64,000 nucleotides of DNA, from assembly GCA_029582265.1 (NCBI GenBank), contig CM055816.1, forward strand, positions 85,153,314-85,217,313. Reading direction: 5' to 3'. The position numbers and the translations under genes are program-made. The notes under the pieces are model-generated. The model searched no databases and had not been told where the DNA came from. It was given only the letters and a program-made list of their open reading frames with translations. Positions 24,201 through 39,200 of the stretch are shown here, one piece after another. Origin of the DNA: Zoroaster sp. YZ-2022 (lineage: Eukaryota; Echinodermata; Asteroidea; Forcipulatida; Zoroasteridae). The first letter of the stretch is position 1; every line of letters starts with the position of its first letter.

Positions 24201-27200
24201 ATTCGTGTAATACAATCGTGTAATACAATCGTGTAATACAATCGTGTAATACAATCGTGTAATACAATCGTGTAATACAATCGTGTAATACAATCGTGTA
24301 ATACAATCGTGTAATACAATCGTGTAATACAACTGTTATATAATTTAAAGATGCATCGCCCATGATTGGGCTGATTTGATGTTAAAAAATAGATTGAAAT
24401 GTTGAATTGCTATTTGTCTGGGGTTCAGGAAGTTATAAGCTTTCATTTGAGACAATGAACGAAAACATCTGTCAAGGATTAGTACCAGTAAAATAAAAAC
24501 TCAAATTAAAAGGACAATATTGTCACGATCAACGACGCATGGAATCAGAGTGCTACTTTGAGAATAACTCAGTGACTGAAAATTATACCCCTATGTGATA
24601 CCATTGCTGCTGCATATATGAGCCAGTAATATTCAGTCACTTTGTTAAACTAGGCCATCAATTCCATGCCCTGTTGAAATTCAGCTCTGATCATGACGAT
24701 ACTGTCCCTTTACTAAAAGGTGGGACCCTGCATTTTAATCCTCAGGTTGCAAACAATTTATTATATTCAACGGGCCAAGGGCATGGACAATCTTCCGACT
24801 GGCCAGCACAGCTGTCAATCAGAATCAATTTCATAATTTTAATTTTTTCCGTTTAACAATGATGTTATCTTTCAAAATTCATTCACTTTTATAAATTCTA
24901 TTTTGTGGGTCGCATTAGCCAAACATTGCCGATATATGTTTAACATTAAGACTTGAGTAAATATTGAGTGAAGAATACAAACCAATGAGTTGACAGAATT
25001 GTCCGGTGTAAGCTGGTGGACAGAAGCAGATTCCATTATTACAGACTCCTCCATTCAGACATTCACCATTACAAGAATTATCAGAAGCTGATGAGGGAAA
25101 GACAAGCAAAAATCAAGGCATATTCCATTATTACAGACTCCTCCATTCAGACATTCACCATTACAAGAATTATCAGAAGCTGATAAGGGAAAGACAAGCA
25201 AAAAAAATTCAAGGAAAAATTCAAGGAAATATACTGAGGAAATGATCTAAATTTAGCTAGTAAAAGGTATGAGATCAGTGATCTGATAACATTACTTTTG
25301 ATAAGATAATGATTCGTGGTGATTTGACAAGATAATGATTTGTGGTGATTTGATATTGATGATGTATGTTGACTTGATAAGATAACTTACGATTCATGGT
25401 GATAATGACAGAAGCGATCAGGGAACCAGCTGAGCAAGTATACGTTCCAATGTCTTCCTCTTGCAGACTAATGATTACCAGTTGTGTGGCTGATGGGGAT
25501 ATATTCTCCACAAAGATACGAGTTCCATCACCTAGTAATACAATAAGAGTTTACACAATAAGGAAAGAATGATAAGGCAAATATTTCATTTAATTATTGG
25601 CAAATAAAATATTGGCAAATTAAATCATTGCAAATTAAGGCTCATCACTAGCTCATATAAAATTGCTGATTTGAATCCCAACATCAATCACTTTATTATC
25701 TTAAATCTGCTTTGTATTATGTCACTGGCAGTTTTTAGTAATTTCCTGGCCATGTACATGTACATGTATCACAGATTAGAAACACATGTGTGCATACATG
25801 TCATATGCTTGCTTTACTACTGAAGGATTTTGGAGGATTCAGGTTATGTGTAAGCAAATGGGCCTAGGGAGTTAGGGTTAATAAGCTTTTTTATTCCTTT
25901 ACCTGGGTCACCCAACAGCTCACTACCATCTGGATTCACCCATACTGGTGACTGTATAGCGTTACTATCATTAGTAAAACACATATACATCACAGTACTT
26001 CCAATCATTGGCTCAAAGTCCGTCGTTCTTGATATTTGTAAGATCACATTTTCTTCTAGTCCACAGTCTAGTCCGGTCCATCCTGGTGGGCATTTGCATA
26101 CGTCATCTTGGCATTCACCACCGTTAAGACAAGATGGGTGGCAGACTGTAAATGGAAATATTGTAAATATGAGGACACTAAAGCACTATTGTTCTTTCTG
26201 CAGTACACTTCATTAATGGCTTAGAAATTGGCATAGAAATCTAATTTAAAAAAAGGTTCCGCAATAATTAATACATCTACAAATTTGACTAGCGCAGTAG
26301 TTTAGTGGTTAGAACACTCGCTTTTGAGGGGTGCCATGGCCGAGCGGTCTAGTGCGTTGGACTTGGGTTCTGATGGCTGAATCGCCAGAGTGTGGGTTCG
26401 AATCCTCACCGCGACCGTGGTGCTTGTGTCCTTGAGCAAGGCACTTTACCATAATTGCTTCTCTTCATCCAGGAGTATAAATGGGTACCTGGCAATAGCT
26501 AGGGAATTAACCTGCGATGGACTGGCATCCCATCCAGGGGGAATGGAAATATTCTCAGTCGTTTCATGCCAACGAAACCGGAGATAAACACCGGCCTGAT
26601 GAGCCAGTATGGCTCGGGACAGACTTTACTTTACTCACACTCGCTTTGCAAGTAGGATGTACCGGGATCAACACTAGGTTTTTGAATATATTCATGAATT
26701 TGTTTTTATTCATTTGTTTAATATATTTTTTTTAATTAAAAAAATTAATTCAAAAGCGAAGCCTTTCTGTGTAATAGTAATTCACAGTTGTGAAGGATTT
26801 TTCTTTTTAGAAAAAATAAAGTTCATTTTTAGTACCGTAATTTCCGGAATATAAGCCGCGCGGTGTATAAGCCGCACTACCCCAAAATCACCAAAACAAG
26901 ATTCATGCGTCAACGTATAAGCCGCACCGCGTATAAGCCGCACACACAGAGGCCCGCCGGACGCCACTCACTGTCGGTACATCGCCACACAACACGTGGT
27001 GCACGCATATCCGCTATAGCTAGCGCATGCGAGTGATAAATAACGTACACTCAGCACACATAGGCCTCGAAATTGCCTCGAATGTGCCATTGCTGCGATG
27101 CCCAAAAATCACCGTGACATTTCACGGCAATAAATTGCCGTGCCCTTCATTATATCATGCATAACAAATGCCAACATTAGACGAGGAAAAAAACGATCTT

Positions 27201-30200
27201 TTTGCTGTTGTTGTAAATGCAAACAAACGTTAAAAAGCTATTCCAGTTGATGTAAAAAGACGGCAAAATTTGCCCATAAAACCAAAACGTGTAGCAAACA
27301 CGTGTATCAATTGGTACCGTACCCAAGCAGTACATACAGTACCGAGAAACCCACATTAAAATCGCTTGCGTGCATGGTAATTAGGTTCGAAGGCAGACAG
27401 CCAATAGGAAAATTTGTTACGCGACATATGTACTACATTTAATTTGTTTATTGGCTGAATTTCTACATAATGTCGGAATTCAGCCAATAGGAAAATTCGT
27501 TAGGCTGCCAAGTAGGAATTCAGCCAGTACTTTGTTTCATCAACAGTGGGTGCGATCGGTAACGAAACTTAACTCGCGTCTTTCTCCGGCTTTTGGAGCT
27601 TTGTTTTCTCCTGCAGAAATATACCGTAAGGTTTGTGCGCGCGGACGGAAAGAAGTAGTAAGGAGGCAATATAAAGGTTTTTAGGTTTCTGTTTCTGTCT
27701 GTTTACCAACGATTTTTGCTTAATTGTGCATCGTGTTTTGTTCTTCAAGATTCATACCTCGGCGTATAAGCCGCACCGCGTATAAGCCGCAGGCAACTTT
27801 TACCAGGTCAAAATCAACGTATAAGCTGCGGCTTATATTCCGGAAATTACGGTATATAAACGCATACAGTAGACGAAGTGTACTGCAAAAAAAATAATAA
27901 AAAATGCGACCAGGGCTAAGAAAAACTGGGCTAAGCAATAATCATTACATGACAATTTGGCCAGTCATCTATTTTTGCTTAAAGCAAAAATATTCTGTGC
28001 TTGGCAGCTCCATGAAATTGGCCCATGATTGAAAGGAAATATCAGAATGGAAAGCAACAGAACAAGGAAGAAACTGATCTCTTAGGAACAACAATTCTTA
28101 CCTTTAAGTTGGCAGTAGCCGCCTGTATAACCATCAGGGCAAACACACTGGGATTTCTCACATGTTCCTCCATTGAAACATGGTGGGTCACAGATTCGTT
28201 CTATAAATAGAAATGATCATACGTTAGGCAGGAGGGCCAATATCATACGTTAGGCAGGAGGGCCAATATCATGGTACAGCCAAGCCTTTGAAAAGCCTGG
28301 CCAGGCCTATGCTACCCGCCTTCTAACCTGCCAATCAACCTGACCTGGGCTTGTGGAGCCAAGTAGAGCTCATTATAATGGCTGCAGTTGCAAACAAAAG
28401 ACAGCTAAGGTATGTCAAGTCTGATTTAACAATAACAGCTATTTGAGATCTATTCATTAATAGTAAGGTCAGCTAGGGGTTATATAGGATTATGTAGGCC
28501 CCTAGGACTATGCAAAGCCTGGGCCTGGCCAGGCTTCTCAAAGGCTTGGCTGTGCCATGACTTTGGCCCTCCTCCTTTATATAATACGTGTAGCTTTGCA
28601 CAGTGAAAAAGGATAAGTAAACACTGCTTGCTGTGACACCATGTAGAAACTCTCTTTTGAATAGTAAATAGTTCTGAAACAGATCAACGTTTCAATCAGT
28701 GATCAAGGAGAATTATATGTTAGGAAATTCTCCTTTTAAAAAACTACATTTAAGAAAATAGTTCTACTTCACTCTGAAGTGTAATTCTTGTACAAGATTG
28801 ATTTAATTTTGCCCTACACAGACGTGTGTATAACACTGCATACTCAGTTGTTTATCACACAACGCAAGAATTTCACCAATCTTGTACAAGATGGCGGGTA
28901 CAAATAATGGATTGAAAACTGTTAAAAATGGCAGCTCAGACTACGAATTACTCTAAAATATCACAGACAGAGGGATTGGAATAATCCAGCAAGCAGATTG
29001 TGTTTTAAATAATAAAAAGAAAAATAATGTTTGTACTGGATTCACCGTTACATAACATCATGCACAGATGGGTACAATCTACTAGAGGTTTGATTACAGT
29101 GAATTGTTTACATAGACGATCGATGTGACCTCTGTTTACAATTTTCTTGTAACATTTTCTGCCCGGTAGTATGCGCGTTCATCCCGTTTTGGTTAAGGCA
29201 CATCTCACATCGTCTCCATTGATCCCCATCATCACTATAATAGAGATCAATGCATCGTCTATATGTGACCTGTGACATAACACCTAAATCAAAACAGGAT
29301 GTGAGCACATATCGCCGGGCAGAAACGTGCTGTTTTGGTCAAGGGGTAATGTCACAGCTCACATCGTCTGTACCCTGTTTGTTTTTATAATCTCTTTCCC
29401 TAAAACCCCTTTTTTACATAATCTTTCATTAACCCTTACCCCCTAGGTATTCTGACTAGGAACCTTCCTGAATCCTCCAAAATCCTCCAGTGCACTTTTG
29501 GAAACATGCCCCTTATCTTCAAAATGCACCATGCATGTTCGTTGATCTTTCATATTCAGCACTTATGGCCTGTACTTCTTGCCAGGTAGTAATTTTGCCC
29601 CATTTGAAGAGGTGAAAGTACCAGTTTCAAACAGTGCTGAATTTTTCCCAAAAAGTGCCCCTTAGAGGACTTTGCAGGACATGGGGTGGTTAGGGTTAAG
29701 ATAAGAACTTACCAGCAAGAACCAATGTGAATGATGTTGTAAGAGGTCCAGCTCTGCATTGGTATGTACCGACATCTGCCTCAGTGAAGTTGTGGATCAC
29801 AAGGGTGTTTTCAAAGGATGGATTACGCTCAGTGTACACACGGTAATTAGTGGATCCTAGTGGATATGGAATAGAGTTAATCTCTGGTAAGTAAGTGTGT
29901 TGGATCACAAGGGTGTCTTCATATGGTGGATTACGCTCAGTGTACAGTCATTAGAGGGTCATGAGTGGATCCTAGTGGATCCTAGTGGATATGGAATAGA
30001 ATTAATCTCTGGTAAGTAAGTGTGGTAGATCACAAGGGTGTCTTCATATGGTGGATTACGCTCAGTGTACAGTCATTAGAGGGTCATGAGTGGATCCTTG
30101 TGGATCCTAGGGGATCCTCGTAGATCCTAGGGGATCCTCGTGGATCCTAGTGGATACGGAATAGAATTAATCTCTGGTATGTAAGTGTGTGGTGGATCAC

Positions 30201-33200
30201 AAGGGTGTTTGCTCTGGCCTGTATTTGTTCAACAGAATTATTCTTTTAATCAACAGTATGATTTTGTTATCATTTCTTCAATAAGATTTATTAAAAGATT
30301 TATACTGTTACCTTTGTCTACAGATCTGATGACAGAATGATCAGGATATCTCCACACAGGATTCCTAGATGGGTATCTTCCATAAGTTTGGCACAAGAAT
30401 ACCAGATCTTCTCCGATCATTGGATTATTATTGATGTTAGGAACAATGGCTATTGATCCTGTTCGGCTGACTGTATACAAAACAGAATACATATACATTA
30501 AATATACATGTAGATAGACACAAAATACAGATAGACACAAAATAGAGATAGACACAAAATACAGATAGACACAAAATACAGATAGACACAAAATACAGAT
30601 AGACACAAAATACAGATAGACACAAAATAGAGATAGACACAAAATAGAGATAGACACAAAATAGAGAGACACAAAATAGAGATAGACACAAAATACAGAT
30701 AGACACAAAATAGAGATAGACACAAGATACAGACAGACACAAAATAGAGATAGACACAAAATACAGACAGACACAAAATAGAGATAGACACAAGATACAG
30801 ACAGACACAAAATAGAGATAGACACAAAATACAGATAGACACAAAATAGAGATAGACACAAAATAGAGATAGACACAAGATACAGACAGACACAAAATAC
30901 AGATAGACACAAAATACAGATAGACACAAAATATAGATAGACACAAAATATAGATAGACACAAAATACAGATAGACACAAAATACAGATAGACACAAAAT
31001 ACAGATAGATACAAAATACAGATAGACACAAAATATAGATAGATACAAAATATAGATAGACACAAAATATAGATAGACACAAAATATAGATAGACACAAA
31101 ATATAGATAGATACAAAATACAGATAGACACAAAATATAGATAGACACAAAATATAGATAGACACAAAATATAGATAGACACAAAATATAGATAGATACA
31201 AAATACAGATAGATACAAAATACAGAGACACAAAATATAGATAGACACAAAAAATAGATAGACACAAAACACAGATAGACACAAAATACAGATCGACACA
31301 AAATACAGATCGACACAAAATATAGATAGACACAAGATATTAATAGTCACAAGATACAGACAGACAAGATATTGACAGACACAAAATATAGACACAATAC
31401 AGATAGACATAATATAGGCCTAGATGGGCACAAAATATACACAGACACAAAATATAGATAGACACAGACTAGATTTACGAACTATACGCAAGATATAGAT
31501 AGACACAAAATATAGATATACAAAATATAGATACACAAAATATAGATACACAAAATATAGATATACAAAATATAGATGAAGCATCAATGATGTTGCACTT
31601 TGTAGTTTATACATAAAGCAATTGGGAAATTTATTATGTTGATGGTCTGACAGAAATTCTTTCACTCCATGTCAATATACAGCTATGAAATTTGAAATCA
31701 AGATTACTGATTTGTACAAACCTCTGATTTCACAGTATTTCCCTATGAAATATGTCACACATTGACAACGACCTTTGACACAAGTCCCCTCATTGGCACA
31801 CATCAATGGACATGGATGCTCTGAAAAAGGAATAAAATATTGAAATACATATCAGCTTATTCAATTTTCTCTAAATGTTGACTCACCCTAGTGTGTAACA
31901 ATAATGAAGCTATTGACCTTCAACTCACCACAGACTAGTTATAATGTTGAAACTATTAACCTTGAACTTACCATAGTGTGTAACAATTGACCTTCAACTC
32001 ACCACAGACTAGTTATAATGTTGAAACAAATGGCCTTGAACTCACCACATTGTGTAACAATAATTAAACTATTGACCTTCAACTCATCATGTGTAACAAG
32101 AATGAAGCTACTGACCTTTAACTCACCACAGACCAGTTGTAATGATGAAACTAATGACCTTGAACTCACCATAGTGTGTAACAATAATAAAGCTATTCAC
32201 CTTGATTTCACCACAGACTAGTTATGATGAAACTAAGGAACTTCACCTCACCAAAGAGTGTAACAATAATGAAGCTATTGACCTTCAACTCACCACAGTG
32301 CGATAATAATGAAGCTATTGCCCTTGCACTCACCATGGATGGCAATAACAATGAAACTAATGACCTTGAACTCACCATATAGTGTAATAATAATGGAACT
32401 ATTGAGAGGGCCAGCTGCACAGGTGTAGAGTCCAGCATCTTCTTCTGATAGTAAATTGATGACAAGTCGACTTGATGTCTCATTAATTAACTCCACAAAT
32501 ACCCTGTCAACACCATCTACAAAACATATAAAGTGTATTCAATAATAGTAATCAATGATAATGTTTCTTAACCCTAAACTCCCCAAATCCTCCAAAATCC
32601 TCTTTGCTAAAGTGAAGGATTTTAAAGGATTGAGATTACATGCTATATGCTCTTTGCTAAAGTGAAGGATTTCGGAGGATTGAGGTTATTAAGCATACTT
32701 GCCTTTCCATGGTACATGTACATCCATGTTTGTTGTAGTGATTGCAAGGTCAGTGCTTGGGTCAGTGGACAATGTTTATTGCTCCATGCATGCAGGGAGG
32801 GTCCCTGGCCATGTACATGTATCACAGATTAGTAACACATGTGTGCATACATGTCATGTGCTTGCTTTACTACTGAAGGATTTTGGAGGATTCAGGTTAT
32901 GTGTAAGCAAATGGGCCTAGGGAGTGAAGGTTAATACCCCAAGTATTCTCTAAGTTGCCCTGACTCCAACACAAGTTTGTCCACAACTAAAAACAACATT
33001 TGTGGAAATTTTCTTGTATGTCCAATTTAGATTTTAGACTTATGGTTTTTCCAGTTCTTCAGAATGCAAATGAACATTGCTCCAATGATAATCCTGTCAC
33101 ATTTAATTGATATCAAACCCAGGAGTGTGATTTGACAACAGTACGTAACAAATCCTAAAAAATGGGTAGCAGGCCTGAGTCTCCCTTTGGTCTAGAGGAC

Positions 33201-36200
33201 AAAGACCCCTGAACCTCCTGGATGTTTAATTTTGGAGGATTTACAGACATCCGCATCCCCACAAACAAGAAACCTCGGACAGAATACAGGCTACTTCTTT
33301 CTTTCCTTGGTGGCTACTTCTCTTCTTTCAAGATTTTGAGGCGAAGGGAGATTTGGAAACAAATTCTGAAATCGGGAAAAATCCTGAGAAATCACAGGAC
33401 TGTTTACCTGGTACTCCTGGCTGAACTAATTGACCACTTGGATCTTTCCATATCAGATCTGATGGTGCACCTGTTCCTTCTGTGTAACATAAGAATGCTG
33501 AATTCTCACCAACATATGTTATCTGATCCTGCTCTGGAAGAATCGTTATGCCAATTGGAAGATCTTCTGTTTGAGATATGAAACATTACAGAAATGATCA
33601 AATTAAAATTAAAATGAATTAATTGATTTAATTTTGCCCTACAACCAACGTGTGTATAGCACTGCATATGGTATAATCAGAGTGTCTGTGAAAAAACTTC
33701 ACAGGTGACTCAGGCGGGATTCAAACTCATGACCTCCTGCTTACTAGTGCAGACGTCTTAACCTCTTGACCACCAATCTTGACTGATGGCAATTGGCTGG
33801 CTAGAATCCTATATAGCAGCGGGTTCTGCAATATTTATAGGTTGATGAAATTCTTGCATCGGGTGATAATGAATCAAGCTGAAATGGTTTTATGTCAATC
33901 TGATGATAAAAAGGGTGTACTCCTTAAAGAAAGGCTCTCAGGAACGTCTTGAGGTTGACAAAGAGGGGCGTGGCCCTGATTGCAAAACAAGTGAAACTGC
34001 TTCCACACCAGAAGAGCTTTTAACAAAAGATTAACAATATTTTCTCAAAATGTGTGATTCCATGCCCCCCTCTTTGACTAGATGTTTACTCCATCTCCCT
34101 CCATCCATCCTACATCATCTGTTCCGCCGATGTATACAGTATGTCAAGTCATGATACTTACGAATGTTTTCACAGAGGTCTCCATAGAATCCTCGTGCAC
34201 ACAGACACATTCTGTTCTCACATTGGCCTCCATTCAAGCAAGGTGGCTCACAATCTGAAACTAAGATAACATACAATTGTTTAGTGGACAGAAACACAAT
34301 CTATTTTCTCACACTAGCCTCCATTCAAGATATATGTTAATAACATGTTACACACGGTTATTGGAACCAGAGCAAATTTCCCATACACACAGTTTGGTGG
34401 CTGAGGGAGACTGCACAAATCAGGAAAACATTCATAACCCTATGTCATTTTAAACACAGCATAGCAGAATTCCAATTGATCCAGCAATTTTGGCTGCAAT
34501 TGGACATCGTTTCATAGCAACAACAAAAATGAGCAGACCTGAGGCAACGCGGAGACCAGAAACCAGAGATTTTTTGGGGGCCCAGAAGTGGACACAGACA
34601 CATTCTGTTTTTTCACACTGACCACCATGGATCACACTCTCAAACTAAAATAATTTAGTCCAGTTATCAAGACCATTATATCATGGAGTGCCATGGTCGA
34701 GCGGTTTAGTGCATCGGATTTGTGCTTTGATGGCCGAGTCATCAGAATGTGGGTTTGAATCCTGTTTGCGGCCATGGTGCTTGTGTCCTTGAGCAAGATA
34801 CTTTACCATAATTGTTTCTCTCCACCCAGGAGTAAATGGGTACCTGTGAGGGCAGAGTTGGTTATTGTGTTTGGTTAGCCCTATGCGCCGAAATGGCAGC
34901 AATTGAGCTGTATACTCCCCAGGGAGCTGAGATGGTTTCAGGAATGATTTATGCACTTGATGAGCATAGGTAATAATGTAATGCGCCTTTAGCACCAGTT
35001 TGGTGGATACGTGCGCCATATAAGTCTACATTATTATTACTATTAGAATTGATAGTTAAAACATACTTTTCAAGTCAGTTAATTGAAGAGTGAAGACTCT
35101 AATCTTACTTGTTATCTGGCAGTATTCTCCAGTGAATCCATCTTGGCAAAAACACTCAGCATTCAGACAGTAGCCATTCAAGCACCCTGGTACACATGGC
35201 AACGCTGTCAAACAAACAAAGAAATAATGGTATTTTATGAATTAATTTGCTCCATTTAGAGGTCTGCCTACAAGACCCCGCTACAAATGCAAACACTATA
35301 CTGACTATCCTTTTGTTGTTTTGGGATAAACAAAGAAATATTGACATGAGTGGAATTTGAACCTTGACCTCAGGGTTGACATGTCGGCAATCTACCAACT
35401 TCATCTAAGAACTATTTATCAATATCTTTGTTCATGGGGTGCTAGTCAGAAGTCATTGAACCAAAGCATGTTGTATAGCCAGGGATCACGCCCCATGTTA
35501 TGATACAACCTGGGAAGTGGCAGTCTGGAGATCACTGGAACCAAAGCATGCCGTATAGCCAGGGATCACGCCTCATGTTATGATACAACCTGGGAAGCGG
35601 CAGTCTGGAGATCACTGGAACCAAAGCATGCCGTATAGCCAGGGATCACGCCTCATGTTATGATACAACCTGGGAAGCGGCAGTCTGGAGATCACTGGAA
35701 CCAAAGCATGCCGTATAGCCAGGGATCACGCCCCATGTTATGATACAACCTGGGAAGTGGCAGTCTGGGGATCACTAGAACCAAAGCATGTCGTATAGCC
35801 AGGGATTACTCCCCATGTAACATGATACAACCTGGGAAGCGGCAGTCTGGAGATCATTAGAACAGGATACAACTTGTTATAATCAAATAGATACATTAAG
35901 AGACGACATCTTTCACCAACCTCCATTTATCCCCAGGTTTACCCTCTCTGAAAACTACAATAGAAGAGTCCTGCTATGCAATGATATTATCGAGGGATTA
36001 TAGGATTATTCAATTTATGGTTGCTGTTTCTTTGTGCATCCACCAGACCCACATGGATTATGGGGGACTAACTAGGATCTGGTAGATAATGAGCTCATTA
36101 TAATTTGGAGGTTTTTAGAGATTGGGGAAAGATGTCTTCCCTAATACATGGTTTATGATAAACAGATTTACTGCAGCAGGATTTAAACCTGTGACCTCTG

Positions 36201-39200
36201 AGTTGAAATGCCAGCACTCTACCAACTGACACATCTAACCCTATATTGGCAGTCTTTCTATTTTGTCAATATCTTCATACAGGGATACTCTATCCTTTCA
36301 AAAGAATTATTTTGTGTAATACTTCCTTGATGAACAACCCTTCACACACAACGGCATCACCCCTCCCTTATCCATGACCTTTGACCTTACTTTGAACAAC
36401 AAGTGCAACAGATTTTCTCAAGGGTCCAGAGCGGCAGAGGTAGGTATCCGAATCCTTCCAGGTTAGATCAATAAGTACTAATTGTACCATATTGGGAGAG
36501 AGACGACGGATGTGACGATGTAGATCACCACCTAAGATATAGAAACATTAACAATCACTTCATCAATATCATCTACAGTGATCAATAATTACTTCATCAA
36601 TATCATCTACAGTGACCAATGATCACTTCATCAATATCAGCTACACTGATCAATGATCACTTCATCAATATCAGCTACAGTGATCAATAATCACTTCATC
36701 AATATCAGCTACAGTGATCAAAATGTACCCCTCCCGCCATTTTGAGTTATATTTTACCTTCTTCAAGTGATAAGATGACCTCTCCATTTCTTGTCAACCA
36801 ATCAGGATTTAAATGAGCATCTTGGCCACTAGTGACACACATGAATGTTACATTCTCACCGGGGGATGGTACATCACCACGACCTAGTTCTATCCTCATT
36901 GTATTCTCATCATTAACTTCAAATAAAGACAACAATGATTCAATTAATTAATCCATAGATAACGTCATTTAATATACATGTATAGTGCCTATTCCTCAAA
37001 GGTTACAAAGTGCTTTGTCAGCCATTCCAGAAACACTGGGTTAAGGCCCCCCCCCCCCCCCCTCTCTTTCATGATAAGTGTCCTGGGTTCGTTTATGTGC
37101 ATTACACACCACATGGGACCTACAGCTTTATGTCCCATCCAAAGGATGCAGACCCTGATGATATTATAGGGTCCTACCATGCCCTTAGACTATCCCCACT
37201 CAACCACAAACAATTCATGGAATGGTCTCCCATCCAAGTACTGACAGAGGTCAATGTTGCCATTGGCTTTTCGATTGAGCTAACTGTCTGGAACTTGAGC
37301 TAACCGTCAATTATCAATTGATAGGAGAAACCACAGTTTGTAGAAGCATTTTGGCCACTACCTACACTATGAATAACTTTACCCTGAAAATGCCCTGAAA
37401 GTCCCAGTTTGTAGAAGCATTTTGGCCACTACCTACACTATGAATAACTTTACCCTGAAAATGCCCTATACTTAGTGAGGTCTCATCAATTATTTCAAAT
37501 AAAGACAACAGCAATTCAGTCATTTAATAATGATCAGGAAATTATCACTGAGACTTTCTTAAAGGGCTCAGTCACTTATTCAGAATGTATAATAATAATA
37601 ATGAGTATTTGTAATGCACTGGTATCCATCTGAAAACACTCACAGCACAGTGATACAATATGTACAAGATGAATACAAAAGCTAGTTTGATTATGCAACC
37701 CTCATTAAATGTGTCTTGAGGGCAGTTTTGATGTCAGAGATGGAAAAAGTTTGACACGTTCCGGTAAGTCGTTCCACAATGAGAAAACAGCTGAAGCAAA
37801 TGATCTTTCACCCAAGGATCTATTGGGCTTGATTCTTCTTAATGAGATGTTTGTTCTTGGATCTCATTGACTCACAGTTTGAAGAATATGCTTGAAGTAG
37901 TTCTGATCGATATGATGGTTTGGTACAAAAAGTATAAAAATATTGAGCTTTTCCCATTATTTTTGCCAGGCCAGGTTAAAAACAATTGATTTGATTTATG
38001 CCTTACACATCATATGTATGAAACACGATATAATCGGTGCTTTCTGAGTGCCTGTGGAAATAAATTCCACAGGCAACTCTGGTGGGATTCGAACCTACGA
38101 CTTCTTGCTTACTAGTGCCGACGTCTTAACCTCTCGACCACCAAGCTTGCCTGATGACGATAAATAACACAAATGCTAAGTACAATAATCCTTACTGGAG
38201 TATTGGCAGAAATCTCCCTGGTACTCCGCACTGCATACACACTTGCTATTCCTGCAGGTACCACGATTGTAGCAAGGACGTAAGTCATTACAACCATCAG
38301 CTAACAAAATGACAAAGCATATAGAATATACTGAATATAGAATATATTCAACATAGAATATACTGAATATAGAATATACTCAACATAGAATATACTGAAT
38401 ATAGAATATACTCAACATAGAATATATTGAATATAGAATATACTCAACATAGAATATACTGAATATAGAATATACTCAACATAGAATATACTGAATATAG
38501 AATATACTCAACATAGAATATACTGAATATAGAATATACTCAACATAGAATATACTGAATATAGAATATACTGAATATAGAATATATTCAACATAGAATA
38601 TACTGAATATAGAATATACTCAACATAGAATATACTGAATATAGAATATACTCAACATAGAATATACTGAATATAGAATATATTCAACATAGAATATACT
38701 GAATATAGAATATACTCAACATAGAATATACTGAATATAGAATATACTCAACATAGAATATACTGAATATAGAATATACTGAATATAGAATATACTCAAC
38801 ATAGAATATACTGAATATAGAATATACTCAACATAGAATATACTGAATATAGAATATACTCAACATAGAATATACTGAATATAGAATATACTCAACATAG
38901 AATATACTGAATATAGAATATACTCAACATAGAATATACTGAATATAGAATATACTCAACATAGAATATACTGAATATAGAATATACTCAACATAGAATA
39001 TACTGAATATAGAATATACTCAACATAGAATATACTGAATATAGAATATACTCAACATAGATAATATACTCAACATTGAATATAGAATATACTCAACATA
39101 GAATATACTGAATATAGAATATACTCAACATAGAATATACTGAATATAGAATATACTCAACATAGAATATACTGAATATAGAATATACTCAACATAGAAT

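Noticed and set aside
24028..24332. CRISPR-like regular repeat array
   Set aside because: Head-to-tail repeats without unique spacers, in a eukaryotic intron.
24003..24363. Frames with [12 protein letters not shown] repeats
   Set aside because: 15-bp minisatellite, open by chance in all minus frames.
30250..31410. 386-codon open frame rich in Y-L-Y-F-V-S repeats
   Set aside because: It is the 17-bp minisatellite read through; the same is true in the other two frames, and it merely runs into exon e33.
33222..33581. 119-codon plus-strand frame
   Set aside because: It is antisense to Ig exon e30, which has splice sites and domain match.
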